This document shows positions 17,125 through 25,280 of a stretch of 64,000 nt of DNA, in pieces; position 1 is the first letter of the stretch; every line of letters starts with the position of its first letter. Source of the stretch: Pseudideonella sakaiensis (GTDB taxonomy: Bacteria; Pseudomonadota; Gammaproteobacteria; Burkholderiales; Burkholderiaceae_C); the NCBI RefSeq assembly GCF_001293525.1, contig NZ_BBYR01000041.1, forward strand, positions 1 through 64,000, read 5' to 3'. The position numbers were made by a program, and so were the translations under genes. The notes beneath the pieces were generated by a model. That model was not told the origin of the DNA and searched no databases. It was given only the letters and a program-made list of their open reading frames with translations.

Positions 17125-17760
17125 ATGCCCTGGACCCAGGACCAGATGGCGGCCCGCGCCGCCCAGGAGCTGCAGGACGGCTTCTACGTGAACCTCGGCA
17201 TCGGCATCCCGACGCTGGTGGCCAACCACACCGGCGACAAGGAGGTCTGGCTGCAGAGCGAGAACGGCATGCTCGGCATCGGGCCCTTCCCGACCGAGGA
17301 CGAGGTCGATGCCGACCTGATCAATGCCGGGAAGCAGACCGTCACCACGCTGCCGGGCTCGTCGATCTTCGGCAGCCACGACAGCTTCGCGATGATCCGC
17401 GGCGGCAAGATCAACCTGTCCATCCTCGGTGCGATGCAGGTCAGCGCGACCGGCGACCTCGCCAACTGGATGATCCCCGGCAAGATGGTCAAGGGCATGG
17501 GCGGCGCGATGGACCTGGTGGCCGGCGTGCCGCGCGTGATCGTGCTGATGGAGCACGTCGCGAAGAAGAAGGACGGCAGCACCGACCTGAAGATCCTGCC
17601 GGCCTGCACGCTGCCGCTGACCGGCGTCGGCGTGGTGGACCGCATCATCACCGACCTGGCCGTGATGGACGTGACGCCCGCAGGCCTGAAGCTGGTCGAG
17701 CTGGCCGACGGCGTGACGCGCGAGCAGGTGCAGGCGCAGACGGGCGTGCCGCTGCTGTAA
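17125..17760 (+). CDS. scoB: 3-oxoacid CoA-transferase subunit B
   Basis: The 211-residue beta subunit that carries the catalytic glutamate, in the conserved [10 protein letters not shown] segment. [12 protein letters not shown] near the N-terminus and GGAMDLVAG further on also match the SCOT/PcaJ family. It lies 11 bases after subunit A with AAGGAGA upstream of the ATG, so the pair is translated from one message. It forms an alpha2-beta2-type CoA-transferase with subunit A. Confidence 0.94.
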   Translation: MPWTQDQMAARAAQELQDGFYVNLGIGIPTLVANHTGDKEVWLQSENGMLGIGPFPTEDEVDADLINAGKQTVTTLPGSSIFGSHDSFAMIRGGKINLSILGAMQVSATGDLANWMIPGKMVKGMGGAMDLVAGVPRVIVLMEHVAKKKDGSTDLKILPACTLPLTGVGVVDRIITDLAVMDVTPAGLKLVELADGVTREQVQAQTGVPLL

Positions 17761-17788
17761 TGCCCAGGCGGCAGGGCCGCCGTCCGGC

Positions 17789-18832
17789 TCAGCGCCCGGC
17801 GCGTGCCAGCGCCGTCGCGGCGGCCTGCACCAGCGGCGGGCCGGCGTAGATGAAGCCGGTGTAGAGCTGGACCAGGTCCGCGCCGGCCTGCCGCTTCGCC
17901 AGCGCGTCCTCGGCGCTCATCACGCCGCCGACCCCGATGATCGGGAAGCCGCTGCCCAGCTCGGCGCGCAGCTGCGCGATGACCCGGTTCGATGCGGCGG
18001 CCACCGGCGCGCCCGACAGGCCGCCGGCCTCCTGCGCATGCGGCAGCCCCGCGACCGCGTCGCGTGCCAGCGTGGTGTTGGTGGCGATCACGCCGTCGAT
18101 GCCCTGGGCGCGCAGCGTCGCGGCGATCGCGCGCACCGCGGCCTCGTCGAGGTCCGGCGCGATCTTCACGAAGACCGGCACGCGCCGCGCATGGGTCGCC
18201 TCGAGCGCGGCGCGGCGCGCCTGGATCGCGCCCAGCAGCGCGTCGAGCGCGGCGTCGGTCTGCAGGCTGCGCAGGTTCGCGGTGTTCGGGCTCGAGATGT
18301 TCACCGTCACGTAGTCGGCGTGCGGGTAGACGCCGTCCAGCGCCGCGAGGTAGTCGTCGGCCGCCTGCTCGATCGGCGTCGCGGCGTTCTTGCCGATGTT
18401 CAGGCCGAGGATGCCGCCGCGCTCGCGGAAGCGGGCGCGCCGCACGTTCTCGAGGAAGGCCACCAGGCCCTCGTTGTTGAAGCCCAGCCGGTTGATCATC
18501 GCCTGGGCCTGCGGCAGGCGGAACATGCGCGGCTTCGGGTTGCCCGGCTGCGGCTTCGGCGTCACCGTGCCCACCTCGACGAAGCCGAAGCCCATCGCGC
18601 CGAAGGCATCGATGCAGCGGCCGTTCTTGTCCAGCCCGGCGGCCAGGCCGACGCGGTTCGGGAAGCGCAGCCCGGCCACGCTGACCGGGTCAGCCACCCG
18701 CGTCTGGCTGACCAGGCAGACCAGCGGCGTGTGCTGGATGCGGGCCAGCGCGCCCAGCGTCAGCTCGTGCGCCTGCTCCGGGTCGAGGCCGAACAGGAAG
18801 GGGCGGGTCAGCGCATACGGGATCAGCGGCAT
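17789..18832 (-). CDS. pyrD: Quinone-dependent dihydroorotate dehydrogenase (class 2)
   Basis: A 347-residue enzyme of pyrimidine synthesis that oxidises dihydroorotate to orotate and passes electrons to quinone at the inner membrane. The N-terminal amphipathic extension ([24 protein letters not shown]) is typical of class 2. The FMN barrel has AAGLDKNG, the catalytic-serine region VNISSPNT, and the phosphate-binding [12 protein letters not shown]. The ATG at 18832 is the conserved family start; a longer open frame upstream is a shadow. It is divergent from rpiA. Confidence 0.97.
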   Translation of the reverse strand: MPLIPYALTRPFLFGLDPEQAHELTLGALARIQHTPLVCLVSQTRVADPVSVAGLRFPNRVGLAAGLDKNGRCIDAFGAMGFGFVEVGTVTPKPQPGNPKPRMFRLPQAQAMINRLGFNNEGLVAFLENVRRARFRERGGILGLNIGKNAATPIEQAADDYLAALDGVYPHADYVTVNISSPNTANLRSLQTDAALDALLGAIQARRAALEATHARRVPVFVKIAPDLDEAAVRAIAATLRAQGIDGVIATNTTLARDAVAGLPHAQEAGGLSGAPVAAASNRVIAQLRAELGSGFPIIGVGGVMSAEDALAKRQAGADLVQLYTGFIYAGPPLVQAAATALARAGR

Positions 18833-19013
18833 CGGCGGGCGGTCGGGTCGGCCCCGTGCGCGGAGCGCAGGGGGCAGGGGTGCGGCGGCAGGCTCCGGCG
18901 GCCGCGGGCCGGGCTGCCACGGCGGGGGTGGCGGCCACGGCGGCAGGCGCCCCCGGATAATCCCGGATTGTCTCAGACCCCCGGCGGCGGACCGTCCGCA
19001 GCCCCGACCTCCC

Positions 19014-19691
19014 ATGACCCAGGACGAACTCAAGCGCCAGGTGGCCGCCGCCGCCGTGGACCACCTGCTGGCCGCGGCACCGCCCGAGGGCCGGCTGCTG
19101 ATCGGCGTGGGCACCGGCTCCACCGTCGATGCCTTCATCGCGGCGCTCGCGCCCTGGCGCGACCGGCTGGCCGGCGCGGTGTCCAGCAGCGAGCGCAGCA
19201 GCGAGCGGCTGCGCGCGATCGGCGTGCCGGTGCTGGACGCCAACGAGGTCGTCGCGCTGCCGGTCTACGTCGACGGCGCCGACGAGATCGACGGCCGCGG
19301 CTGCATGGTCAAGGGCGGCGGCGCCGCGCTGACGCGCGAGAAGATCGTCGCCGACCTGGCCGAACGCTTCGTCTGCATCGCCGACGCGTCGAAGCGGGTC
19401 GAGGTGCTCGGGCGCTTCCCGCTGCCGGTCGAGGTGATCCCGATGGCGCGCGCGCGCATCGCGCGGCGCTTCGAGGCGCTGGGCGGGCGCGCGGTGCTGC
19501 GCGAGGGCGTGGTGACCGACAACGGCGGCTGGATCCTCGATGTCCACGGCCTGTCGATCACCGATCCGCCGGCGCTGGAGCGCGAGATCAACCAGTGGCC
19601 CGGCGTCGTCTGCAACGGCATCTTCGCGGCGAACCGCGCCGCGCTGTGCCTGCTGGGCACGCCGGCCGGCGTGCAGACGCTGGCGTTCTGA
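19014..19691 (+). CDS. rpiA: Ribose-5-phosphate isomerase A
   Basis: A 225-residue pentose-phosphate enzyme that interconverts ribose 5-phosphate and ribulose 5-phosphate. Family motifs are [13 protein letters not shown], the DGADEID loop with active-site acids, and [12 protein letters not shown], which contains the conserved lysine. The C-terminal NGIFAANRA segment is also typical. A GATAAT hexamer at 18956-18961 would put transcription about 45 bases before the ATG, but it has no good -35 partner. The 216 bases after the gene contain no supported feature. Confidence 0.96.
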   Translation: MTQDELKRQVAAAAVDHLLAAAPPEGRLLIGVGTGSTVDAFIAALAPWRDRLAGAVSSSERSSERLRAIGVPVLDANEVVALPVYVDGADEIDGRGCMVKGGGAALTREKIVADLAERFVCIADASKRVEVLGRFPLPVEVIPMARARIARRFEALGGRAVLREGVVTDNGGWILDVHGLSITDPPALEREINQWPGVVCNGIFAANRAALCLLGTPAGVQTLAF

Positions 19692-19907
19692 CCCTGCGGC
19701 GCGCGACGATGCGCGCCCCGCTGCGGGCGACGACCGCTCGCGGCGCTCGCCAGGGCCCCCGTTCGGAGGGCCGCGGCGAGGCCCCTGTCCGGCCCGTCCC
19801 GGGGCATCCTGTGTCCGCGGGACGCATCGCAGCGCCCGGCGGCCCGAGGGCTGTTCGTCCGAAGCGCTTGCGGCTACCCTAGACCACCCCCTTGCTGGAG
19901 CTTGTGC

Positions 19908-20111
19908 ATGGCGAAACCGAACTACGCGTACGAGAAGCGCCAGCGCGAGCTGGCCAAGAAGCAGAAGAAGGAAGAGAAGGCCAGCGAGCGCGCCCAGCGC
20001 CGCCAGGGCGAGGGCGCCGAGGACGGCGCCGCGCCGGCCGAGCCGGGCGCGGCGCCGGGCGCCGTCGGCGACGAGCCGGCGGCCACGGTACCGCCGGCGC
20101 TGGCGGGCTGA
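19908..20111 (+). CDS. Small lysine/arginine-rich conserved protein, 67 aa
   Basis: The first ~38 residues (MAKPNYAYEKRQRELAKKQ and onward) form a strongly basic and acidic charged helix, probably coiled coil. The rest is a disordered Ala/Pro/Gly-rich tail. I recall short proteins beginning MAKPNYAFEKRQRELAKK in many Burkholderiales, annotated as hypothetical. No enzymatic motif is present, and the composition would suit nucleic-acid or ribosome binding, which is inference. The start is the only ATG before the charged segment. Confidence 0.75.
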   Translation: MAKPNYAYEKRQRELAKKQKKEEKASERAQRRQGEGAEDGAAPAEPGAAPGAVGDEPAATVPPALAG

Positions 20112-20205
20112 GCGCCCCGAGGAACCCCGACGAACGTCCGGCGGTGAGGCACGCGGAAGGGCCCGAGGCGTCGTCCCCAAGCCGCGGCGCGTGGCCGCGC
20201 GTCCG

Positions 20206-22317
20206 TCAGTCGATCCGCCCCCCGGGCCCGGCGTCCGTTCCGGCCGTGGCGGGAGGCCGTCCGGCGCCGGGCGGTGCCGGTCGCGCCGGGGCCCCGGTCC
20301 GCACTGCACGCACGTCGAAGCGCGCCGGATCGATCGCGTCGAGCAGGTCCGAGGCCAGCGGCACCGGCGCCCCGCCGGCCAGCGCCGCGACGATGCGCCC
20401 GCACAGCGGCGCCCAGGCGATGCCGCGCGAGCCGAGCGCCGTCAGCAGGAACAGGCCCGGGGCCCGGGCGAGCTGGCGCAGGGGCGCGGTGCCGGGTGGT
20501 GGGCCACCGAACCAGTGGGCCGGCGCAGGGCCCACGATCGGCAGCCGGTCGCGCGCGCTCGCGCGCCAGGCCGCGCGGCCGCCCAGCAGCGCCGGATCAA
20601 GGGCGCTGGCGCCCACGTAGTCGGGGCTGAGCGCGGCCAGCCGCGCGAGGTTGGCCCGGTGGTCGTCGGCACGCAGCGCGGGGTCGGTGTCGCCGGCCTG
20701 CTGGGTCGCGCCGAAGACCAGGCCGCCGTCCGGCGTGGGCAGCACGTAGCCCGCGCCGCCGACCGGCCGCCGCGGCAGCGGCAGCCCGGCCGCGGCGCGC
20801 GCCGCCGGCCCGAGCTGGCTCAGCTGGCCGCGCAGCACCTCCAGCGGCCAGTCCTGGCCGGCCGGCGGCAGCAGGCCGCGCGCCGCGGCGGCGTTCGCCA
20901 GCACCAGCAGCGGGGCGCGGGCGAGCTCGCGACCGGCGGCGTCGCGCACGCGCCAGGCCCCGTCGCACCGTGCCAGCGACGCCACCGCCATGCCGCCCTG
21001 GAACTGCAGCCGGGGCCCGGCGGCGGCGATCCAGTGCGCCACGAGGGCGGCCGGCCGCAGCCAGCCGCCGCCCGGAAACTCCCACGCCGGGTGGCACAGC
21101 GCCAGGCCGGCACGCGCACCGGCCTCGTCGGCCGGGCGCGCGCAGGCGAAGCCGGGGGGCAGGCCGAGCCGCGCGAGCTGGGCCTGCAGCGCGTCGGCGG
21201 GCAGGCCCCGCGTGTCCAGGCGCAGCAGCCCGCCGAGGTCGAACCAGGGCGCGCCCTCGCCGGACCCGGCAGCGGCGGCGGGACCCTGCCGCTGCTCGGC
21301 CGCCGGCGGCTGCCGCGGGTCCAGCGGGCGCAGCAGCTGCTCCAGCGCCTGCACGGCGGCCCGGTGGAAGCGGGCGTGCGGGCCGTCGTGGCCGTGGACG
21401 ATCGCGTGGAAGATGCCCGCGGGGTTGCCCGAGGCCTCGGCGGCAGGGGTCGCGTGGCGGTCGAGGAGGCGCACCGTCCAGCCGTCTTCGGCCAGCGCGG
21501 CGGCTGCGGCGGCCCCGGCCAGCCCGGCGCCGATCACCAGGGCCTCGCGCGGGGCGTCCGGCGCCAGCCGCGCCCGGGCCGAGCGGCCCGGGTGCGCGGC
21601 TTCGGGGCGCAGCCAGGCCTGCGTGATGTCGCGCTTGCCGCCCTGGCCGGCCGCCGCCGACACGCTGAAGCCGGCGGCCTTCAGCCCGTCGCGCACCGCG
21701 CGCGCCGCCGACCAGGTGGCGGCCGTGGTGCCCGCGCGCCCGAGCCGGGCGATCGCCTTGAACACCCGCGGCTCCCACATCGCGGGGTTGCGGGCCGGCG
21801 CGAAGCCGTCGAGGTAGACCGCGTCGACCTCGGCCACCAGCGCGGGCAGGCTGGCCGCGATGTCGCCGAAGGCGAGCAGCAGCTCGACGCGGCCGCCGTC
21901 GAAGGCGAGGCGGTGCAGGCCGGCCGTGCGCGGCGGCCAGGCGTCGCACAGCGCCGCGGCGCGTGCGGGCAGCGCCGAGCCGGCATGCGCCGCGCGCAGC
22001 TCCGCCGCGTCGACCGGGTGGCCCTCGACCGACACGAAGACCAGGCGCCCGCAGCGCTGCGGGTCGTCGCACCAGGCCTGCCAGGTGGCGAGGAAGTTGT
22101 TGCCGAGGCCGAAGCCGGTCTCGAGCACCACGAAGCGCGCCGTGCCGCGCCAGCGCTCGGGCAGGCCGTTGCCGGCCAGGAAGACGTGCCGGGCCTGCGC
22201 CAGCGCGCCGGACGCGGGGTGGTACACGTCCTGGTAGGCGAGCGAGCGCGGCGGCTCGCCCGGCCGCAGCTGCAGCCCGGCGGAAGGCAGCGCCCCGGGC
22301 GTGTCGCCGCCGCTCAT
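20206..22317 (-). CDS. mnmC: Bifunctional tRNA 5-methylaminomethyl-2-thiouridine synthase
   Basis: A 703-residue two-domain enzyme for the last steps of mnm5s2U at the tRNA wobble base. Residues 1 to ~235 are the SAM-dependent methyltransferase half (DUF752/MnmD; VLETGFGLGNNFLATWQA, then VYLDGFAPARNPAMW). Residues from ~265 are the FAD-dependent oxidoreductase half (VIGAGLAGAAAAAALAEDG, then EASGNPAGIFHA). Domain order and length match MnmC. The gene starts 7 bases after the DUF3445 gene on the same strand, so they are probably cotranscribed. The FAD half contains a Gly/Ala/Gln-rich insert near residues 335-355. Confidence 0.95.
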   Translation of the reverse strand: MSGGDTPGALPSAGLQLRPGEPPRSLAYQDVYHPASGALAQARHVFLAGNGLPERWRGTARFVVLETGFGLGNNFLATWQAWCDDPQRCGRLVFVSVEGHPVDAAELRAAHAGSALPARAAALCDAWPPRTAGLHRLAFDGGRVELLLAFGDIAASLPALVAEVDAVYLDGFAPARNPAMWEPRVFKAIARLGRAGTTAATWSAARAVRDGLKAAGFSVSAAAGQGGKRDITQAWLRPEAAHPGRSARARLAPDAPREALVIGAGLAGAAAAAALAEDGWTVRLLDRHATPAAEASGNPAGIFHAIVHGHDGPHARFHRAAVQALEQLLRPLDPRQPPAAEQRQGPAAAAGSGEGAPWFDLGGLLRLDTRGLPADALQAQLARLGLPPGFACARPADEAGARAGLALCHPAWEFPGGGWLRPAALVAHWIAAAGPRLQFQGGMAVASLARCDGAWRVRDAAGRELARAPLLVLANAAAARGLLPPAGQDWPLEVLRGQLSQLGPAARAAAGLPLPRRPVGGAGYVLPTPDGGLVFGATQQAGDTDPALRADDHRANLARLAALSPDYVGASALDPALLGGRAAWRASARDRLPIVGPAPAHWFGGPPPGTAPLRQLARAPGLFLLTALGSRGIAWAPLCGRIVAALAGGAPVPLASDLLDAIDPARFDVRAVRTGAPARPAPPGAGRPPATAGTDAGPGGRID

Positions 22318-22324
22318 GGCTGCC

Positions 22325-23305
22325 TCATGCGGGCCAGGCCGCGAGCAGCCGGGGCTGGACCGTGTCCAGCTGGCGGTAGCCCAGCACCGCCGGGCTCATG
22401 CTCGCGAGCGCGTCGCGCAGCCGACCGCGCCCCGAGGCGCCGTCACCGGCCAGCCAGGGGGCGAGCGGCCGGCATTCCACCTCGATCGCGAACACCGCGA
22501 GCCCGGCCGCCGGCACCGGCAGGAAGCTCTGGTGCTCGGTGCGCAGCCACGCGAGCGCGAGCAGCTCGGCACCGGTCGCCGCCGCGGGCCAGGCAGGCGC
22601 CGGGCTGCGGCGCGGGTGGCCGTCGAGCGCGCCGTGCGGCGTCAGCGTCCAGACGAAGCGCTCCCAGCGCTGCGGCCCGGCCACCAGCCGCGCCAGGGCC
22701 CCGGCCGCGCCGACGAGCAGCCGGTTGTCGGCCACCGGCGCGTGCACCTCGGCGAAGGGCCGGCCGAGCTTGTCCTCGGGCGCCCAGTGCGACGGCAGGC
22801 AGACCGCGAGCCAGGGCAGGGTGGTGTCGCGGGCGTCGAGCACCGCGTAGTCCTCGACGAAGGCCAGCGACAGCAGCCCTGCGAGGCGCTGCGCCGGTGC
22901 CAGCGCCGCGAGGCAGGCGCCGGCTGCCGGGTGCGGGGCCTCTTGGCCGCCGGGCACGGCGCGCACGCTGGCCTCGCCGAAGGGATCGTCCAGGCCCCAG
23001 CCGAGCGCCACCGCGGTGGCGCGGCCGCCGCGCGGAGCGTCCGGGGCCGCCGGGCCTGCCCAGTGCCAGGCCTGCGGCCGGCAGGCGGCCGCGTGGCGCA
23101 TCAGCGCCTCGAGCGCTGGCCGTACCGCGGCCCCGGGCACCGCGCACAGCGCCTGCGCCGCGCTGCCGGAGAGAACGGCCAGCTTGGCCTGCAGCACCGG
23201 CCCGTCGCGCGGGCTGGGTGTCACGCCGACGCCGGGCTCCGCGAGCCGGCGCAGACCGGGCTGCATCCGGAAGGGCGCGTCGATCGCGGACGGGTCGAAG
23301 GGCAT
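22325..23305 (-). CDS. Heme-dependent oxidative N-demethylase-like protein (DUF3445)
   Basis: A 326-residue protein related to the DUF3445 family, whose characterised members are alpha subunits of heme-dependent oxidative N-demethylases. The best landmark is LRTEHQSFLPVPAAGLAVFAIE near residues 258-280, which corresponds to the family's conserved R-x-E-x-Q-x-L-x-R-L-P block, here with some substitutions (VP for RLP). An LPSHWAPEDKLG segment also fits. The N-demethylase beta and gamma subunits are not adjacent, so this stand-alone copy may have a different substrate. It precedes mnmC by 7 bases. Confidence 0.78.
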   Translation of the reverse strand: MPFDPSAIDAPFRMQPGLRRLAEPGVGVTPSPRDGPVLQAKLAVLSGSAAQALCAVPGAAVRPALEALMRHAAACRPQAWHWAGPAAPDAPRGGRATAVALGWGLDDPFGEASVRAVPGGQEAPHPAAGACLAALAPAQRLAGLLSLAFVEDYAVLDARDTTLPWLAVCLPSHWAPEDKLGRPFAEVHAPVADNRLLVGAAGALARLVAGPQRWERFVWTLTPHGALDGHPRRSPAPAWPAAATGAELLALAWLRTEHQSFLPVPAAGLAVFAIEVECRPLAPWLAGDGASGRGRLRDALASMSPAVLGYRQLDTVQPRLLAAWPA

Positions 23306-23408
23306 CGGTCGCGATGATGCCGGACGCGGCGCTCCGCGCAGGGGGCGGCCGCTGCGTGGGTGGCACCAGCCGGTCGGCCGGGCCGGCGCCCGTGGGCGCG
23401 CGGGCCGC

Positions 23409-23963
23409 TCAGACCCGCTTGCGGTACTCGTGCGTGCGGGTGTCGATCTCGATCTTGTCGCCGCTCTCGACGAACAGCGGCACCGCGATCTCGAAGCCGG
23501 TGCCGATCAGCTTGGCCGGCTTCATCACCTTGCCCGAGGTGTCGCCCTTGACGGCCGGCTCGGTCTCGATCTCGCGCACGACCGTGGTCGGCAGTTCCAC
23601 CGAGATCGCCTTGCCGTCGTAGAAGGTCACTTCCACCGGCATGTTGTCCTCGAGGTACTGGATCGCGTCGCCCATGTTGTCGGCCTCGACCTCGTACTGG
23701 TTGTACTCGGCGTCCATGAACACGTACATCGGGTCGGCGAAGTAGGTGTACGTGCACTCCTTCTTGTCGAGGATGATCTGGTCCATCTTGTCGTCGGCCT
23801 TGAAGACGACTTCGGCGCCTGCGCTGTTCAGCAGGTTCTTCATCTTCATGCGCACCGTCGCGGCGCCGCGGCCGCCGCGGCTGTACTCGGTGCGCAGCAC
23901 GACCATCGGGTCCTTGCCCTGCATGATGACGTTGCCGGCGCGAATTTCCTGAGCGAGCTTCAT
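23409..23963 (-). CDS. efp: Elongation factor P
   Basis: A 184-residue translation factor that rescues ribosomes stalled at polyproline. All three OB-like domains are present, ending at THEYRKRV. The modification loop reads SRGGRGAAT, with arginine at position 32 at the tip, the form that is rhamnosylated rather than lysylated. The matching enzyme gene, earP, lies immediately upstream on the same strand. A TAGAAT hexamer at 24085-24080 overlapping the end of earP may give efp its own promoter. Many proteins in this window have long proline runs, which makes EF-P activity relevant here. Confidence 0.98.
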   Translation of the reverse strand: MKLAQEIRAGNVIMQGKDPMVVLRTEYSRGGRGAATVRMKMKNLLNSAGAEVVFKADDKMDQIILDKKECTYTYFADPMYVFMDAEYNQYEVEADNMGDAIQYLEDNMPVEVTFYDGKAISVELPTTVVREIETEPAVKGDTSGKVMKPAKLIGTGFEIAVPLFVESGDKIEIDTRTHEYRKRV

Positions 23964-24082
23964 GGGTGTTTCCGTGTCAAGCGGTGGCCGCCCGTCGGGG
24001 CCGCCGCGGCGGGTGCCGCGGGCCGGGGAGGGCCGGAGTGGGCGCAGCTCGATCCCGTCGCCGCCGCGCAAAGCCCTCGATT

Positions 24083-25240
24083 CTAGCCGCAGTGCCCGGG
24101 CAGGCTGGCCACGAAGCCGAGCAGACGCGTCACGAGGTCGTCCTGCGCGAGCAGGTGCGCGCGCCACGCCCGGCTGCGGCGGGCCCAGGCCACGGCCGGC
24201 GGCAGCGGCGGCAGGTCGGCCGGTGGCGGGCGGCCGTTCCACGCGGCCCAGAACGCCGGCAGTGCCGCCTCGCAGCCGTCGGCGGCGCCGTCGACCGGGG
24301 CCGTGGCCGCCAGGAAGCGCTGCAGGAAGGCCTCGCGCTTCGCGTGGTCGGCGCCGTCGTCCTGCGGGTAGAGCTGCCAGACGAAGGGCCGGCCGGCCCA
24401 CTGCGCCCGCACCGCGCTGTCCTCGCCGCGCACCAGGTTCAGGTCGCAGGCGGCGAGCAGGCCGTCGTAGTCCGGCTGCGGCAGCCAGGGCAGCTCGACC
24501 GCGGCCAGGCCGCCGCGGCGCAGCGACGGGCCGAGCGCCCGGCGCACCGCGTCGGCCGCCGGCCCCGGGCAGGCGAAGAGGCGCGTCGGCTGCGCGGCCA
24601 GGCGGTCGAGCAGCGCATCCACCGGCGCGCCGGCATAGCAGAACAGGCTGACCGCGCGCTCGCCGGGCGCCAGCGCGAGACCGTGCGCGGCGCGCCAGGC
24701 GTCGGCGTCGAAGTGGTCCTGCCACGCGGCGAGCCCGGCCTCGCGCAGCAGGCCGCCGCTGGCGGGCGTGAAGCCGGGAAAGAAGAAGTGCTTCACCAGG
24801 CCGGCGGCGGGCCCATGCCACTGCGGCGACGGCAGCCGGTGCGAGCGCTCGGCGTGGTCTTCGGCGCTCAGGTACTCGAGGTTGATCCACGCCGGGGCGC
24901 TGCGGCCGTCCGCGCGGGCCTGGAGCGCCGCGCGGGCCAAGGCCGCGAGGAAGGCGGCCGGCGGGTCGCAGCCGAAGGCCTCGATGACCGCCTCGCCCGG
25001 CGGCGGGGGCACGGCCTCGGCCAGCGCCCAGTCCAGCACCTGGACCTCGCCGCCGGCGGGGGCCGGCGCGCCGGGCGCCGAGTGCACCGGCACGCCGGGC
25101 GCCATCCACGCCAGCGCCCGCGCATCGTCGACCCACAGGCGCACCGCCTCGCCGCGCGCCGCCAGGTCGCGGGCCAGGCGCCAGCAGACGCCGAGGTCGC
25201 CGTGGTTGTCGACGACGCGGCAGAAGACGTCCCAAAGCAT
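24083..25240 (-). CDS. earP: EF-P arginine-32 rhamnosyltransferase
   Basis: A 385-residue GT-B fold glycosyltransferase that transfers rhamnose from dTDP-rhamnose to Arg32 of EF-P. The N-terminal motif [18 protein letters not shown] contains D11 and D15, corresponding to the essential aspartates of characterised EarP. The C-terminal [14 protein letters not shown] and [17 protein letters not shown] segments form the nucleotide-sugar site. ATG at 25240 gives the family start; the open frame upstream is shadow. It precedes efp by 119 bases on the same strand and is divergent from uvrC. Confidence 0.96.
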   Translation of the reverse strand: MLWDVFCRVVDNHGDLGVCWRLARDLAARGEAVRLWVDDARALAWMAPGVPVHSAPGAPAPAGGEVQVLDWALAEAVPPPPGEAVIEAFGCDPPAAFLAALARAALQARADGRSAPAWINLEYLSAEDHAERSHRLPSPQWHGPAAGLVKHFFFPGFTPASGGLLREAGLAAWQDHFDADAWRAAHGLALAPGERAVSLFCYAGAPVDALLDRLAAQPTRLFACPGPAADAVRRALGPSLRRGGLAAVELPWLPQPDYDGLLAACDLNLVRGEDSAVRAQWAGRPFVWQLYPQDDGADHAKREAFLQRFLAATAPVDGAADGCEAALPAFWAAWNGRPPPADLPPLPPAVAWARRSRAWRAHLLAQDDLVTRLLGFVASLPGHCG

Positions 25241-25280
25241 CGCGGGATTATCGAAGCCGCCGGCGCGGCAGAATCCGCCC

